Made by a program: the position numbers and the translations under genes
DNA from: FEN-1219 sp036563665
Lineage (GTDB): Bacteria; Pseudomonadota; Gammaproteobacteria; Steroidobacterales; Rariloculaceae
Reading direction: 5' to 3'
DNA length: 64,000 nt
NCBI GenBank assembly: GCA_036563665.1
Contig: DATCLY010000025.1
Span: 1-64,000 of the forward strand
Notes under the pieces: generated by a model
Databases searched by the model: none
Told to the model about the DNA's origin: nothing
The model's input: only the letters and a program-made list of their open reading frames with translations
In this document: positions 17,570 through 26,210 of the stretch, piece by piece
How the letters are laid out: each line of letters begins with the position of its first letter
Position numbering within the stretch: the first letter of the stretch is position 1

Positions 17570-19291
17570 ATGGAAGCGACCCTGCGGACCTCCAAGCACG
17601 ATCCCTACCGGCCCTGCTCCGGCAGCAAACACTGCGTCGACCTCGAGTACCTCGGCGCCGAGATCACCGAGCTTTGGGGCCACATCAGTGCGGCCACCTA
17701 TCGCTTCCTCGCGCTCGTCGCCGAGTTCGACCGCCGCCAAGGCTGGGCCTACGACGGCTGCGCGAACTGCGCCCAGTGGTTGAACTGGCAGTGCGGCATC
17801 GGGGCCGTCGCGGCACGCGAGAAGGTGCGGGTCGCCCGAGCGCTCGAATCGCTGCCGAAGATTCGCGAGGCGTTTCGTCTAGGGGCCGTCTCGTATTCGA
17901 AGGTGCGCGCGATGACTCGCGTCGCCACCCCGGAGAACGAGGACATCTTGCTCAATGTCGCAGAGCACGGCACGGCGTCGCACCTGGAGCGGCTGGTGCA
18001 GAAGTATCGGCGCGCGGAGCGGATGATCGACGCCGAGCGTGCGCAGCGGCGGCACACTCGCCGCTCGCTCTATTACTACTATGACGACGACGGCTCGCTC
18101 GTAATCCAGGCGCGGCTGCCGCCCGAGGTCGGAGCAGTCGTGAAGAAGGCGATCGAGGCGGCGCTCGAGGAAGCGAAGGGAGACGACCAGGCCCCCACCA
18201 TCGCGACCGAGCGGAACGCTTCCGCGGAAACATCGCCTCGCGGCGCGGAGCCCGAGGCGGCTGTTTCCGCGGAAACACCGGACGCCGCAGACGGCTGCCC
18301 GGGCGCCTCGCGAGCCGCTGTCGCCCTGGTGCACGCGCCTGTCGCAAACCGTCCGCTCGCCGTTTCCGCGGAAGCGCCCCCGTCCGCCGCCCTCCCCGAA
18401 GCCGACGAGGCCACGCACGCGGATCCGTTCGAGCACAACCGCCTCGCGGCCCGGCGCGCCGATGCGCTGCACCTTCTCGCCGAGCACTTTCTCACGCAAC
18501 AGACGGCCGCCCGCGGCTCCGTCGCCGACCGCTATCAAGTCGTCGTGCACGTCGATCATTGCGTGCTCGCGGGGCACGCCGCCGGCGACTCGTGCAGGCG
18601 CTGCGAGCTCGAGGACGGTCAGCCGCTCGCGCTCGACACGGTACGACGGCTCGCGTGCGATGGCTCGGTGGTCGAGATCGTCGAGAACGCCGCCGGCGAG
18701 CCCCTCGACGTGGGCCGCAGGACGCGGATCCTCTCCGCCGCGCTGCGCCGCGCGCTCACCGCGCGCGACGGCGGTTGCCGCTTTCCAACCTGCACGCACA
18801 CGCGCTGGATCGAGGGCCATCACGTCCAGCACTGGGCGGACGGCGGCGAAACGAAGCTTTCCAACCTCTGCAGCCTGTGCACGTTCCATCACCGCCTCGT
18901 GCACGAAGGCGGCTTCGGCATGCGGGCGATCGAGCACGACGACGGGGGCGTGGACTTCGTCTTCACCCGCCCGGACGGCTCGGTGATCGAGCCGAACGGG
19001 CGCCACCGCTTCCGCGGAATCGCGCGGGATCGCGCGCCCCTGCCACCTCGGCCGCAGCAGCCCGGCCCTCCGCCGCCGGAGGAGGAAGGGCGGAGGCTCG
19101 TTGCAGACGGCGAGTGGACCGAGGACCCAGGCGATCTGCCCCTCTACGCGCTCTCGCGCGAAGCGGGGCTCGCCATCAGCTGGCGCACGGCACGCAGCAA
19201 GTGGACCGGCGAGAAAATGGACTACGGCCTCGCCGCCGAAGCGCTGTTCCGCCGCCGCGACGAGCGGGCGCATGCGGCACCGGCGCGGTGA
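17570..19291 (+). CDS. DUF222 / HNH endonuclease-domain protein
   Basis: A 573-residue protein. The frame opens at 17510, but the promoter just upstream favours the ATG at 17570. Residues about 25-200 are a DUF222 domain (WAYDGCANCAQWLNWQCGIG; KVRAMTRVATPENEDILL). A low-complexity linker rich in Ala, Glu and Pro follows at about 205-290. The HNH nuclease domain near residue 400 carries CRFPTCTHTRWIEGHHVQHW and a second Cys-x-x-C plus HHRLVHEGG, so zinc ligands and catalytic His are present. Four copies of the palindrome TTCCGCGGAA lie inside the gene (18220, 18265, 18363 and 19010), three of them in the linker, where they encode the recurring SAE. These proteins are common in actinobacteria and xanthomonads, role unsettled (mobile-element or DNA-damage functions have been guessed). 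Confidence 0.85.
   Translation: MEATLRTSKHDPYRPCSGSKHCVDLEYLGAEITELWGHISAATYRFLALVAEFDRRQGWAYDGCANCAQWLNWQCGIGAVAAREKVRVARALESLPKIREAFRLGAVSYSKVRAMTRVATPENEDILLNVAEHGTASHLERLVQKYRRAERMIDAERAQRRHTRRSLYYYYDDDGSLVIQARLPPEVGAVVKKAIEAALEEAKGDDQAPTIATERNASAETSPRGAEPEAAVSAETPDAADGCPGASRAAVALVHAPVANRPLAVSAEAPPSAALPEADEATHADPFEHNRLAARRADALHLLAEHFLTQQTAARGSVADRYQVVVHVDHCVLAGHAAGDSCRRCELEDGQPLALDTVRRLACDGSVVEIVENAAGEPLDVGRRTRILSAALRRALTARDGGCRFPTCTHTRWIEGHHVQHWADGGETKLSNLCSLCTFHHRLVHEGGFGMRAIEHDDGGVDFVFTRPDGSVIEPNGRHRFRGIARDRAPLPPRPQQPGPPPPEEEGRRLVADGEWTEDPGDLPLYALSREAGLAISWRTARSKWTGEKMDYGLAAEALFRRRDERAHAAPAR
18220..19019. repeat. Four intragenic TTCCGCGGAA palindromes
   Basis: TTCCGCGGAA occurs at 18220-18229, within GTTTCCGCGGAAAC at 18263-18276, within TTTCCGCGGAA at 18363-18373 and at 19010-19019. 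The first three lie inside 160 bases and all are read in the same codon phase, giving SAE in the protein linker. They could be a dispersed palindromic repeat tolerated in the linker, or binding sites for the gene's own product or a regulator. Confidence 0.7.
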
Positions 19292-19419
19292 TCGCACGGC
19301 GCGACTCGGCGCCGGAACGGCTATCATCGCGTCTTGGCCTCGCAGCAAGCCCTCCAACCGCAACGCGACGTGACGGTCAGGTAGCGGCCATGTCCCTGAA
19401 AGAACAACGGCGAGACGAT

Positions 19420-19842
19420 TCAATGAGCTCCAGACGCGGGCTCTCGAAGCGTCATTGGCGTCCAGCGTGACAGCCGGCGCGCGATGCGCTCGTCGACGGT
19501 CTCGCCCTCGAGGCTCGTGAGCGTGGCCGGCTCGTCCTTGAGCTCCGGAATCGCGAGACCCACCACGTTAATCACGCCGACGGGACCGCGCGGACCCTCC
19601 ATCCGCGTTGCCACGTACGTTCCGCAGGCCGGGCAGATGAGAAAGTCAGCGGTCTTGTGGCCGAAGCGATAGCGAACGAGCTCGAGCTGCGAGACGACCG
19701 TCAGCCGTCCATTCGGATCGCTCGCCGACTTCACGCCGCGGCTCGAGCAGAAGCCACAGCCGTCCCGCCTGAGACGCACGGGCCCCTCCGTCTCGTACTC
19801 CACGCGGACTGCGCCGCAATGGCATGCGCCGCGGTAGATCAT
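19420..19842 (-). CDS. GFA-family (glutathione-dependent formaldehyde-activating-like) zinc protein
   Basis: A 140-residue Mss4-like fold protein. Zinc-binding cysteines are visible as CHCG (Cys7, Cys9), CGFC (Cys29, Cys32) and CPAC (Cys70, Cys73), the standard GFA pattern. Family members have been linked to S-hydroxymethylglutathione synthesis but most have unknown roles. Its coding strand runs with the nitrate-assimilation genes upstream, though the 120-base gap and the decayed nasA between them argue against a functional link. No signal peptide. Confidence 0.85.
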   Translation of the reverse strand: MIYRGACHCGAVRVEYETEGPVRLRRDGCGFCSSRGVKSASDPNGRLTVVSQLELVRYRFGHKTADFLICPACGTYVATRMEGPRGPVGVINVVGLAIPELKDEPATLTSLEGETVDERIARRLSRWTPMTLREPASGAH

Positions 19843-19965
19843 GGCGTCACCCTCATGATTGTTACCCGCGCCCGCGCGCGCTCGCCGGGCTGCTCGCAGA
19901 TTAACGCGGACGCCGCAGCGGAAGGAGCCAGCCGGCGGGCTCCGCGATCGCCAGGGTGCTGTGCA

Positions 19966-20817
19966 TCAGGCAGTGACGGCTTCGGCGAGCAACGCTTCGA
20001 GCTCGGGGATGCAGGAGCCGCAGTGGGTGCCGGCCTTGAGCGCGCGGCCGATCTGCTCGGTGGTGACGAGCGCTTGCGTGCGGATGGCGTCGAGCAGCGT
20101 CTTGCGGCCCACGGCGAAGCAGGCGCGTCCTCGCGGCACAGGTGGCTCAAGAGACCGTTGAAGAGCATCACGTCCGTGCCCGGTGCGAGCGGCAGGAAGA
20201 GATCCGCGATCTCGCACGTGGCCGTGCGCCGCGGATCGATCACGACCAGGCGCAGCGCGGGGTGGGCCGCCTTCGCGGCGGCGAGCCGCTGGTACCGCAC
20301 CGGATGGCACCACGCCGTGTTCGAGCCCACGATCACGACGAGCTCCGCCTGCTCGATGTCCTCGTACGCGCTCGGCACGGCGTCGGCGCCGAACGCGCGG
20401 CGGTAGCCCGCCACCACCGACGCCATGCACAGGCGCGAGTTCGTGTCGATGCTGCCGCTGCCGATGAAGCCCTTCATGAGCTTGTTGGCGACGTAGTAGT
20501 CCTCCCTGAGGAGCTGGCCCGAGACATAGAAGGCGACGCTGTCCGGACCGTGGGCGGCGATCGTGCGGGCGAAGCCGGCGGCGACGGCATCGAGCGCGGC
20601 GTCCCAGGAGAGGGCGGCGGCCGCCGATCTCGGGGTGCAGGAGACGGCCTTCGAGCCCGAGCGTGTCGGCCAGGGCCGCGCCCTTCGAGCAGATGCGGCC
20701 GCGGTTCGCCGGATGCTCGAGGTCGGGGACGATCTCGATGCGATCCGCCGCGCGGCGGGCCAGCAGGCCGCAGCCGACCCCGCCGTAGGGGCAGGTGGTC
20801 CGGATCGCGGTCGTGAT
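19966..20817 (-). pseudogene. nasA: Remnant of assimilatory nitrate reductase catalytic subunit
   Basis: Reading from 20817 toward 19966, the frame begins directly after the nirD stop with no usable start codon. It shows the N-terminal iron-sulfur region as CPYGGVGCG, where NasA proteins have CPYCGVGCG, so one cluster cysteine is Gly. GRICSKGAALADTLG follows. A one-base frame change near 20610-20630 leads to SWDAALDAVAAGFA, SGSIDTNSRLCMASVVAGYR and IVGSNTAWCHPVRY of the molybdopterin domain. At about 20105-20125 the sequence jumps to the very C terminus (CFAVGRKTLLDAIRTQ, then KAGTHCGSC of the BFD-like domain) and stops at 19966. Roughly 600 of about 900 residues are missing, so no active enzyme is made. 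Confidence 0.85.
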
Positions 20818-21189
20818 TCAGCGGGCGGAAGATCGCGGCTGGAAAGCCGCTCCCACCGGCGCTCCGGGAGCCGTCGTCTCCTCTGGAACCTCGACGAGCA
20901 CGCGGCCGTGCTCGATGCGCACGCGGAACGTGGCCGTGCAGCCCACGTCGGCGCCCATCGCCTCGCCGGTGGCGAGATCGATGACCCAGTCGTGCAGCGG
21001 GCACGTCACGCGCGCGCCGTGCACGATGCCCTGCGACAGCGGGCCGCCGCGGTGCGGACAACGGTCGCGGAGCGCGAACACGCGGCCGTCGCCCGTGCGG
21101 AACACGGCGATGTCCTCTTCGCCGGCGCGCAGCACGCGCGCGCCGCGCATTGGAATGCGCTCCGCGGGCCCGACGTCGATCCAGCTCAT
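20818..21189 (-). CDS. nirD: Nitrite reductase small subunit (Rieske-type NirD)
   Basis: A 123-residue protein whose ATG overlaps the nirB stop (ATGA). It carries a complete Rieske [2Fe-2S] ligand set, CPH and CPLH separated by 16 residues (CPHRGGPLSQ, then TCPLHDW); many NirD proteins have lost these ligands. It forms NADH-dependent nitrite reductase with NirB, making ammonium in the cytoplasm. The last dozen residues (VGAAFQPRSSAR) are encoded by a REP element, so the natural C terminus, probably ending near VEVPEE, has been extended or replaced. The REP sits exactly at the junction with the ruined nasA. Confidence 0.9.
   Translation of the reverse strand: MSWIDVGPAERIPMRGARVLRAGEEDIAVFRTGDGRVFALRDRCPHRGGPLSQGIVHGARVTCPLHDWVIDLATGEAMGADVGCTATFRVRIEHGRVLVEVPEETTAPGAPVGAAFQPRSSAR
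20829..20856. repeat. REP-like element, copy 2, inside the 3' end of nirD
   Basis: Identical over 28 bases to the element at 8869-8896. Here it is not intergenic: it lies inside the nirD reading frame and supplies its C-terminal residues, nine bases before the stop. nasA sequence begins immediately beyond that stop. Confidence 0.8.
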
Positions 21190-23666
21190 GACGCCTCCGC
21201 CTCCTCCACCTCGGCCTCCTTCACCGCGCGCGCGGCGCGCAGCGGCTCGAACTCCTCGGCGTCGTAGCCGCGGGCGCGCTCCGCCCACGGATCCACCTGC
21301 GCGTGCTTCTGCGCCTCGAGGAAGCGCGCGTAGAGCGCGCGCCGCCCCTCCGCGTCGTCCGCGATGCGCGAGCGCACGTACGTGAGCCCAACCCGCTCGA
21401 GCCACGGCGCCGTGCGCTCGAGGTAGCGCGCTTCCTCGCGGTAGAGCTGCAGGAACGCGGCGCAGTACTCGAGCACCTGCTCGGCGGTCTGCACCTTGCA
21501 GAGGAAGTCCGTGGGGCGCACCTTGATGCCGCCGTTGCCGCCGACGTGGATCTCGTAGCCCGACTCGACGCACACCACGCCGAAGTCCTTGATGGTGGCC
21601 TCGGCGCAGTTGCGCGGGCAGCCGGACACCGCGAGCTTCACCTTGTGCGGGTGCCACGACCCCCAGGTCATCCTCTCGAGCGCTATGCCCAACCCCGTCG
21701 AGTCCTGCGTGCCGAACCGGCACCACTCCTTGCCGACGCAGGTCTTCACGGTGCGCAGCGCCTTGCCGTACGCGTGCCCCGACACGAAGCCCGCGGCGGA
21801 CAGATCGCACCACATCGCGGGCAGGTCCTCCTTCTTCACGCCGAGCAGGTCGATGCGCTGGCCGCCGGTGATCTTGACCGTCGGCACGTTGTACTTCTCG
21901 GCCACCTCCGCGATGGCACGCAGCTCCCGCGGCGAAGTTACGCCGCCCCAGATGCGCGGCACCACCGAGTATGTGCCGTCGCGCTGGATGTTGCCGTGCA
22001 CCCGCTCGTTGATGAACCGCGACTGCTTGTCGTCGCGGTACTCGCCGGGCCATGCGCAGAGCAGATAGAAATTGAGCGCGGGGCGGCACTTGTGGCAGCC
22101 ATCCGGCGTCTGCCACTCGAGGAACGCCATCACGTCCGGGATGCTCTTCAGCGCGTACTTGACGATCGCCTCGCGCACCTCCTCGTGCGTGTGGATGGTG
22201 CACGGGCACATCGGCTTCTTGGCCGAAGGCTGCGAGTAGTCGCCGCCCAGCGTGTTCGCGAGGAGCTGCTCCACGAGCGCCGTGCACGAGCCGCACGACG
22301 ACGAAGCTTTGGTATGGGCACGCACCTCGTCCAGCGTGAAGAGCTTCTTGGTCGTGATCGCCTTCACGATCGTGCCCTTGCACACGCCGTTGCAACCGCA
22401 GATCTCCGCGTTGTCCGGCAGGAGCGTCGCCGCGTTCGCGCCGGCCGTGCCCGAGTCGCCGAGGTGCGCCTGGCCGAACAGCAGGTTCTCACGCATGTCG
22501 GCCACGGGCACGCCGTCGCGCAGGAGCTGGAAGTACCACGGCCCGTCCACGGTGTCGCCGTACAGCACGACGCCGCGCACCCGGTCGTCGCGAATGACGA
22601 GCTTCTTGTAGACGCCGCGGCTCGCGTCCTTGAAGAGCATCTCCTCCGTGCTCGTTCCGCCTTCGAAGTCGCCCGCGGAGAAGAGATCGATCCCCGTGAC
22701 CTTGAGCTTGGTGGACACCTGCGAGCCCACGTAGCGGCCGATGCCGAACTCGGCGAGATGGTTCGCGGCCACCTTCGCCTGCTCGAAGAGCGGTGCCACG
22801 AGCCCGTAGCACTTGCCGCGGTGCTGCACGCACTCGCCGACGGCGTAGATCTTCGGGTCGTAGGTGAGCATCGTGTCGTCCACGAGCACGCCGCGGTCGC
22901 AGGCGAGCCCGGATGCCCGGGCGAGCGCCACGTTCGGCCTGATGCCCACCGCCATCACGACGAGGTCGGCCGGGATCTCGGTGCCGTCGTCGAACGCCAC
23001 CGCCTGCACGCGGCCGTCGCCCCTGATCGCCGCCGTCTTCGCCGGCATGCGGAACGTAAGGCCCCGCTCCCGGAGCGAACGCTCGAGCAGCTTCGCCGCC
23101 TCGGCATCGAGCTGCCGCTCCATGAGGCGGTCGAGCAGGTGCACGACGGTGACCTGCATGCCGCGCTTCTGCAGGCCGTGGGCCGCCTCGAGGCCGAGCA
23201 GGCCGCCGCCGATCACCACGGCGCGCCGGCCGGGCTGCGCGGCCTCGATCATGCGGTCCACGTCCGCGATGTCCCTGAAGCTCACCACGCCCGGCAGGTC
23301 CGCACCGGGCACGGGCAGCACGATCGGGCTCGAGCCCGTGGCGAGCAGCAGCCGGTCGTACGGCGACTCGCGGCCGCTCTGCGCGACCACACGCTTGCGC
23401 GCGCGGTCGATCTTCACCACCGGGTCCCCCGCGTGCAGCGTGATGCCGCGCTCGGCGTACCACTCCGGCCGGTTGAGCATGATGTCGTCCAGCGTCTTCT
23501 CGGCGGCGAGCACCGGCGAGAGCAGGATGCGGTTGTAGTTGCCGTAGGGCTCCGCCCCGTAGACGGTGATGTCGTAGCGGTCCGGCGCGAGCGCGAGCAG
23601 CTCCTCGACGGCTCGCATGCCGGCCATGCCGTTGCCCACGACGACGAGCTTGCGCCTGCCGCTCAT
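21186..23666 (-). CDS. nirB: Assimilatory nitrite reductase large subunit
   Basis: An 826-residue protein, close to the usual length of about 840. The start is the ATG at 23666 (MSGRRKLVVVGNGMAG), which overlaps the stop of the upstream fragment; a longer frame exists but adds only basic low-complexity residues. Domains in order: FAD/NAD(P)H oxidoreductase (about 1-400), BFD-like [2Fe-2S] region with CGCNGVCKG near residue 422 and CGSCTALVEQLL, then the sulfite/nitrite reductase part. The latter holds CVGKEWCRFGTQDS near residue 640 and SGCPRNCAEA near 683, the four [4Fe-4S]-siroheme cysteines. It reduces nitrite to ammonium in the cytoplasm. All key residues are intact, unlike its neighbours nasA and the transporter ATPase. 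Confidence 0.95.
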   Translation of the reverse strand: MSGRRKLVVVGNGMAGMRAVEELLALAPDRYDITVYGAEPYGNYNRILLSPVLAAEKTLDDIMLNRPEWYAERGITLHAGDPVVKIDRARKRVVAQSGRESPYDRLLLATGSSPIVLPVPGADLPGVVSFRDIADVDRMIEAAQPGRRAVVIGGGLLGLEAAHGLQKRGMQVTVVHLLDRLMERQLDAEAAKLLERSLRERGLTFRMPAKTAAIRGDGRVQAVAFDDGTEIPADLVVMAVGIRPNVALARASGLACDRGVLVDDTMLTYDPKIYAVGECVQHRGKCYGLVAPLFEQAKVAANHLAEFGIGRYVGSQVSTKLKVTGIDLFSAGDFEGGTSTEEMLFKDASRGVYKKLVIRDDRVRGVVLYGDTVDGPWYFQLLRDGVPVADMRENLLFGQAHLGDSGTAGANAATLLPDNAEICGCNGVCKGTIVKAITTKKLFTLDEVRAHTKASSSCGSCTALVEQLLANTLGGDYSQPSAKKPMCPCTIHTHEEVREAIVKYALKSIPDVMAFLEWQTPDGCHKCRPALNFYLLCAWPGEYRDDKQSRFINERVHGNIQRDGTYSVVPRIWGGVTSPRELRAIAEVAEKYNVPTVKITGGQRIDLLGVKKEDLPAMWCDLSAAGFVSGHAYGKALRTVKTCVGKEWCRFGTQDSTGLGIALERMTWGSWHPHKVKLAVSGCPRNCAEATIKDFGVVCVESGYEIHVGGNGGIKVRPTDFLCKVQTAEQVLEYCAAFLQLYREEARYLERTAPWLERVGLTYVRSRIADDAEGRRALYARFLEAQKHAQVDPWAERARGYDAEEFEPLRAARAVKEAEVEEAEAS

Positions 23667-23902
23667 GCCGCCGCCTCCTCCGTGGGATGCTCGGCCGCGC
23701 CGCCTTCGAGGAAATCGAGCACCTCGCGGCGGTAGCAGTAGCAATCCGGGTGCTCGAGCAGCGCGCGCGGCGTGCGCGGCCGTGGCAGGTCCACCTTCAT
23801 CACGCTGCCCACCTTCGCGTTCGGGCCGTTGGTCATCATGACCACCCGGTCGGCGAGCAGAATCGCTTCGTCCACGTCGTGCGTCACGCGGATCGCCGTC
23901 AT
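23663..23902 (-). pseudogene. C-terminal remnant of nitrate ABC transporter ATPase (NrtD/NasD-like)
   Basis: About 79 codons read THDVDEAILLADRVVMMTNG, then PRPRTPRALLEHPD and REVLDFLEGG, the C-terminal third of the ATP-binding protein of NrtABCD/CmpABCD-type transporters, with the H-loop His of THDVDEA. Walker A, signature and Walker B parts are absent, and no permease gene is present. The stop overlaps the nirB ATG (ATGA), showing that the intact gene was once translationally coupled to nirB. The 300 bases between this fragment and the nrtA stop contain nothing I recognise. Confidence 0.8.
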
Positions 23903-24203
23903 GTCGTTCCCCGAGAAAAAGAAAAGCTGCCGGCCGCGCCCGAGCGTCTCGCGCTCGAACGGCTCGGCAGCGTTGCCCTCATGGCCCAGCGTTGGGCCCG
24001 CGATGGACGGCGACGCTCGCGCCCGCCGTCCGCGAGCCTCCCTTACAACACTCGTGCCAACGTCGGGACGAGTGCGACGGCGGTCGCAACTGCTTGATGC
24101 GCGGCGCATTGGCCGCGCCGGGCCGACCGATGACGGCGGGCGCGACCGTCGCGCACGCACCAAGACGGAACGGCCGGGCGCCCGCCCTCCCCGTCCTGGT
24201 GCA

Positions 24204-25379
24204 TCAGCTCCGGTCGGTGAAGCCCGCGCCGCCCGCGCGCACCGGGAACTGCGCGAGATACTCGCCGAGCCGATCCGCGTCGAAGCGCGCGCCGTCGAAC
24301 GCCTCCACGCCCCCGGCGGCGGCGGGCGCGCCGACGGCCCGCTCGTAGAGGTCCGGCCGAAACACGGCCTCCGCCGCCGCGGCGAGCCGGCGATCGAGGC
24401 GGGTCTGTCCCCAGCGCACCATCTGCGCGTAGAGCCACAACGCCTCCTCGGGCCGCGGGGCGCTGGCGTCGCGTCGCGCGAAGACCAGGAACTCGCCGTC
24501 CTCGAACGTCGCGCCGCCGCCCACGTCGAGCACGCCGCCGAGCGAGCGGCCGATCACGTGCGCGGGAACGCCCAGGTACTCCGGCCGCGCGAGCAGCGCG
24601 GCGAGCTCCGGGCGATTGGCGGGCGTGTCGCACCATCGCGCGGCGGCGCGCAGGCTGCGCAGCAGCCGGTCCGTCGCGTCGGCATCTGCGGCGAGCGCGG
24701 TGCGCATCGCGAGCACCTTCTCGATGCCGAATGGCAGCAGCTTCGACTTCACCGCCGCGATGGCGCCGATGCGCTCCTCGACGGCCACGCTGTTCCAGGG
24801 CTCGCCCACGCAGAAGCCGTCGATGTGGCCCGCGCGCAGGCTCTCGACCATGAGCGGCGGCGGTATCGTCACCAGACGCACGTCGCGATCGGGATCGAGC
24901 CCCGCGGAGGCGAGCCAGTAGCGCAGCTCGAAGTTGTGCCCGGAGAACGGGTAGACCATCGCCAGCGTGAGCTCGCCGCCCCGGCGGCGGGCGGCCGCGG
25001 CGAGCGCTTGCGCCGTTCGAGCGGGGGAGTCGAGGCGGAGCTCGCCGTCCGCGTCGCGCAGCTCGTCCGCCAACGCGTTGGACACGGTGATGGCGTTGCC
25101 GCCTCGGCCGAGCACGAACGGCACCGCGTGAACGGAGCGCACCTGGCCGATGCCGAGGGCCGCAGCGATCGGCAGCGGCGCGAGCGCGTGCGCGCAGTCG
25201 ACGTGGCCGAGGTTCAGATGGTCGCGAAGGCTCGCCCACGAAGGCTCCTTCACGAGCCGCAGCTCGATGCCGTGCTCCTGCGCGAAGCCGAGCTCGCGCG
25301 CGGCGACGAGCACCGCCGCATCCACCAGCGGCACGAACGCCGCGACGACCGTGTCGAGGCCGTGGCCGCCGGCGCTCAT
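24204..25379 (-). CDS. NrtA/CmpA-family nitrate-binding or nitrate-sensing protein
   Basis: A 391-residue protein of the nitrate/bicarbonate ABC-transporter substrate-binding family (LVDAAVLVAARELGFAQEHG at the N terminus; GFCVGEPWNSVAVEE for the ligand-binding region). It lacks a clear signal peptide, which fits the cytoplasmic NasS-type nitrate sensors that partner NasT rather than true transport subunits. The ATG overlaps the stop of the NasT-like gene (ATGA), the usual nasST-type arrangement but with regulator first. In NasS/NasT systems the sensor holds the antiterminator until nitrate binds. NasS is therefore the best guess; an NrtA transport role is less likely since no permease remains. 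Confidence 0.8.
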   Translation of the reverse strand: MSAGGHGLDTVVAAFVPLVDAAVLVAARELGFAQEHGIELRLVKEPSWASLRDHLNLGHVDCAHALAPLPIAAALGIGQVRSVHAVPFVLGRGGNAITVSNALADELRDADGELRLDSPARTAQALAAAARRRGGELTLAMVYPFSGHNFELRYWLASAGLDPDRDVRLVTIPPPLMVESLRAGHIDGFCVGEPWNSVAVEERIGAIAAVKSKLLPFGIEKVLAMRTALAADADATDRLLRSLRAAARWCDTPANRPELAALLARPEYLGVPAHVIGRSLGGVLDVGGGATFEDGEFLVFARRDASAPRPEEALWLYAQMVRWGQTRLDRRLAAAAEAVFRPDLYERAVGAPAAAGGVEAFDGARFDADRLGEYLAQFPVRAGGAGFTDRS

Positions 25380-26008
25380 CGCTCGCCCGAGTCGTGGTCC
25401 AGAACGGACGCCGCCTCGACCACCGAGCGCGCGAGGTCCGCGATCTTGCGGTTCTGATTCATGGCCGTGCGCCGCAGCAGCGCGTAGGCCTGCTCCTCGG
25501 TCAACGCCTTCCTGCTCATGAGAATGCCCTTCGCCTGCTCGATCACCTTGCGCTCCTCCAGCGCGGACTTGGCCTGGAGGAGCTCGGTCTGCAGCCGGTC
25601 GAACGCGCGAAACCGTCCGATGGTCACGTCGAGGATCGCTTTCACGCGCTCCTTGCGCAGGCCGTCCACGATGTACGCGGATACGCCCGCGTCGATGGCC
25701 GCGTGCACCGTTTCGGTGTCCGATTTGTCAACGAACATCGCGATCGGCCGGCGCACGAGGCGCGACACCTGGAACATCTGCTCGAGCGTGTCGCGGCTCG
25801 GATTCTCGAGATCGATGAGGATCACGTCCGGATCGATGGCCGCGATGCGCGCCAGCAGGTTCGTCATGTCGCGAATGTGGTGTATCGCGAAGCCGTTGCG
25901 CCCCTGCTCCGCGTCGGCGGCGCCGGCTTCGCGAAGCCCTTCCTCGAGGATCGCGGCGCGCACGGCATTGCCGTCGATGATGAGGATCTTTAGCGGCTTT
26001 TCCTTCAA
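25376..26008 (-). CDS. nasT: NasT-like ANTAR-domain response regulator
   Basis: About 210 residues from a TTG start at 26008. An N-terminal receiver-like domain (KILIIDGNAVRAAILEEGL; Asp66 in VILIDLENP as the candidate acceptor) is followed by a C-terminal ANTAR RNA-binding domain (VIEQAKGILMSRKALTEEQA). NasT proteins bind a two-hairpin leader RNA and prevent termination of nitrate-assimilation operons. The start is odd: the position where NasT proteins normally begin (before KILIID) holds CTA AAG with an AAGGA seven bases before it. The nearest in-frame start codon is the TTG five codons upstream, itself without a good ribosome-binding site. Its overlap with the sensor gene and lead position make it the presumed regulator of the nir genes. 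Confidence 0.85.
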   Translation of the reverse strand: MKEKPLKILIIDGNAVRAAILEEGLREAGAADAEQGRNGFAIHHIRDMTNLLARIAAIDPDVILIDLENPSRDTLEQMFQVSRLVRRPIAMFVDKSDTETVHAAIDAGVSAYIVDGLRKERVKAILDVTIGRFRAFDRLQTELLQAKSALEERKVIEQAKGILMSRKALTEEQAYALLRRTAMNQNRKIADLARSVVEAASVLDHDSGER

Positions 26009-26210
26009 GCGGCGGCAGCGGTGGCGCGATCGAGCTCGGCCGGCCGCCTGCAAGAACCGTGCACGAGACGCGGCCGAGACGCGCAACTCGCGGCGAGCCA
26101 AAGGCATACGCGCCGCCCGCGCCCCTGCGGCGCCGCCGCACGGAACGATCGCCGCACCGTAAAGCGGCACGCGCTGCTACGGCCGCCCCACGAGAGGGCA
26201 GACGGGCGCG

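Noticed and set aside
18220..18375. TTCCGCGGAA palindromes as a CRISPR or operator array
   Set aside because: Spacing is irregular, they lie inside a coding linker in phase, and there are no spacers or cas genes.
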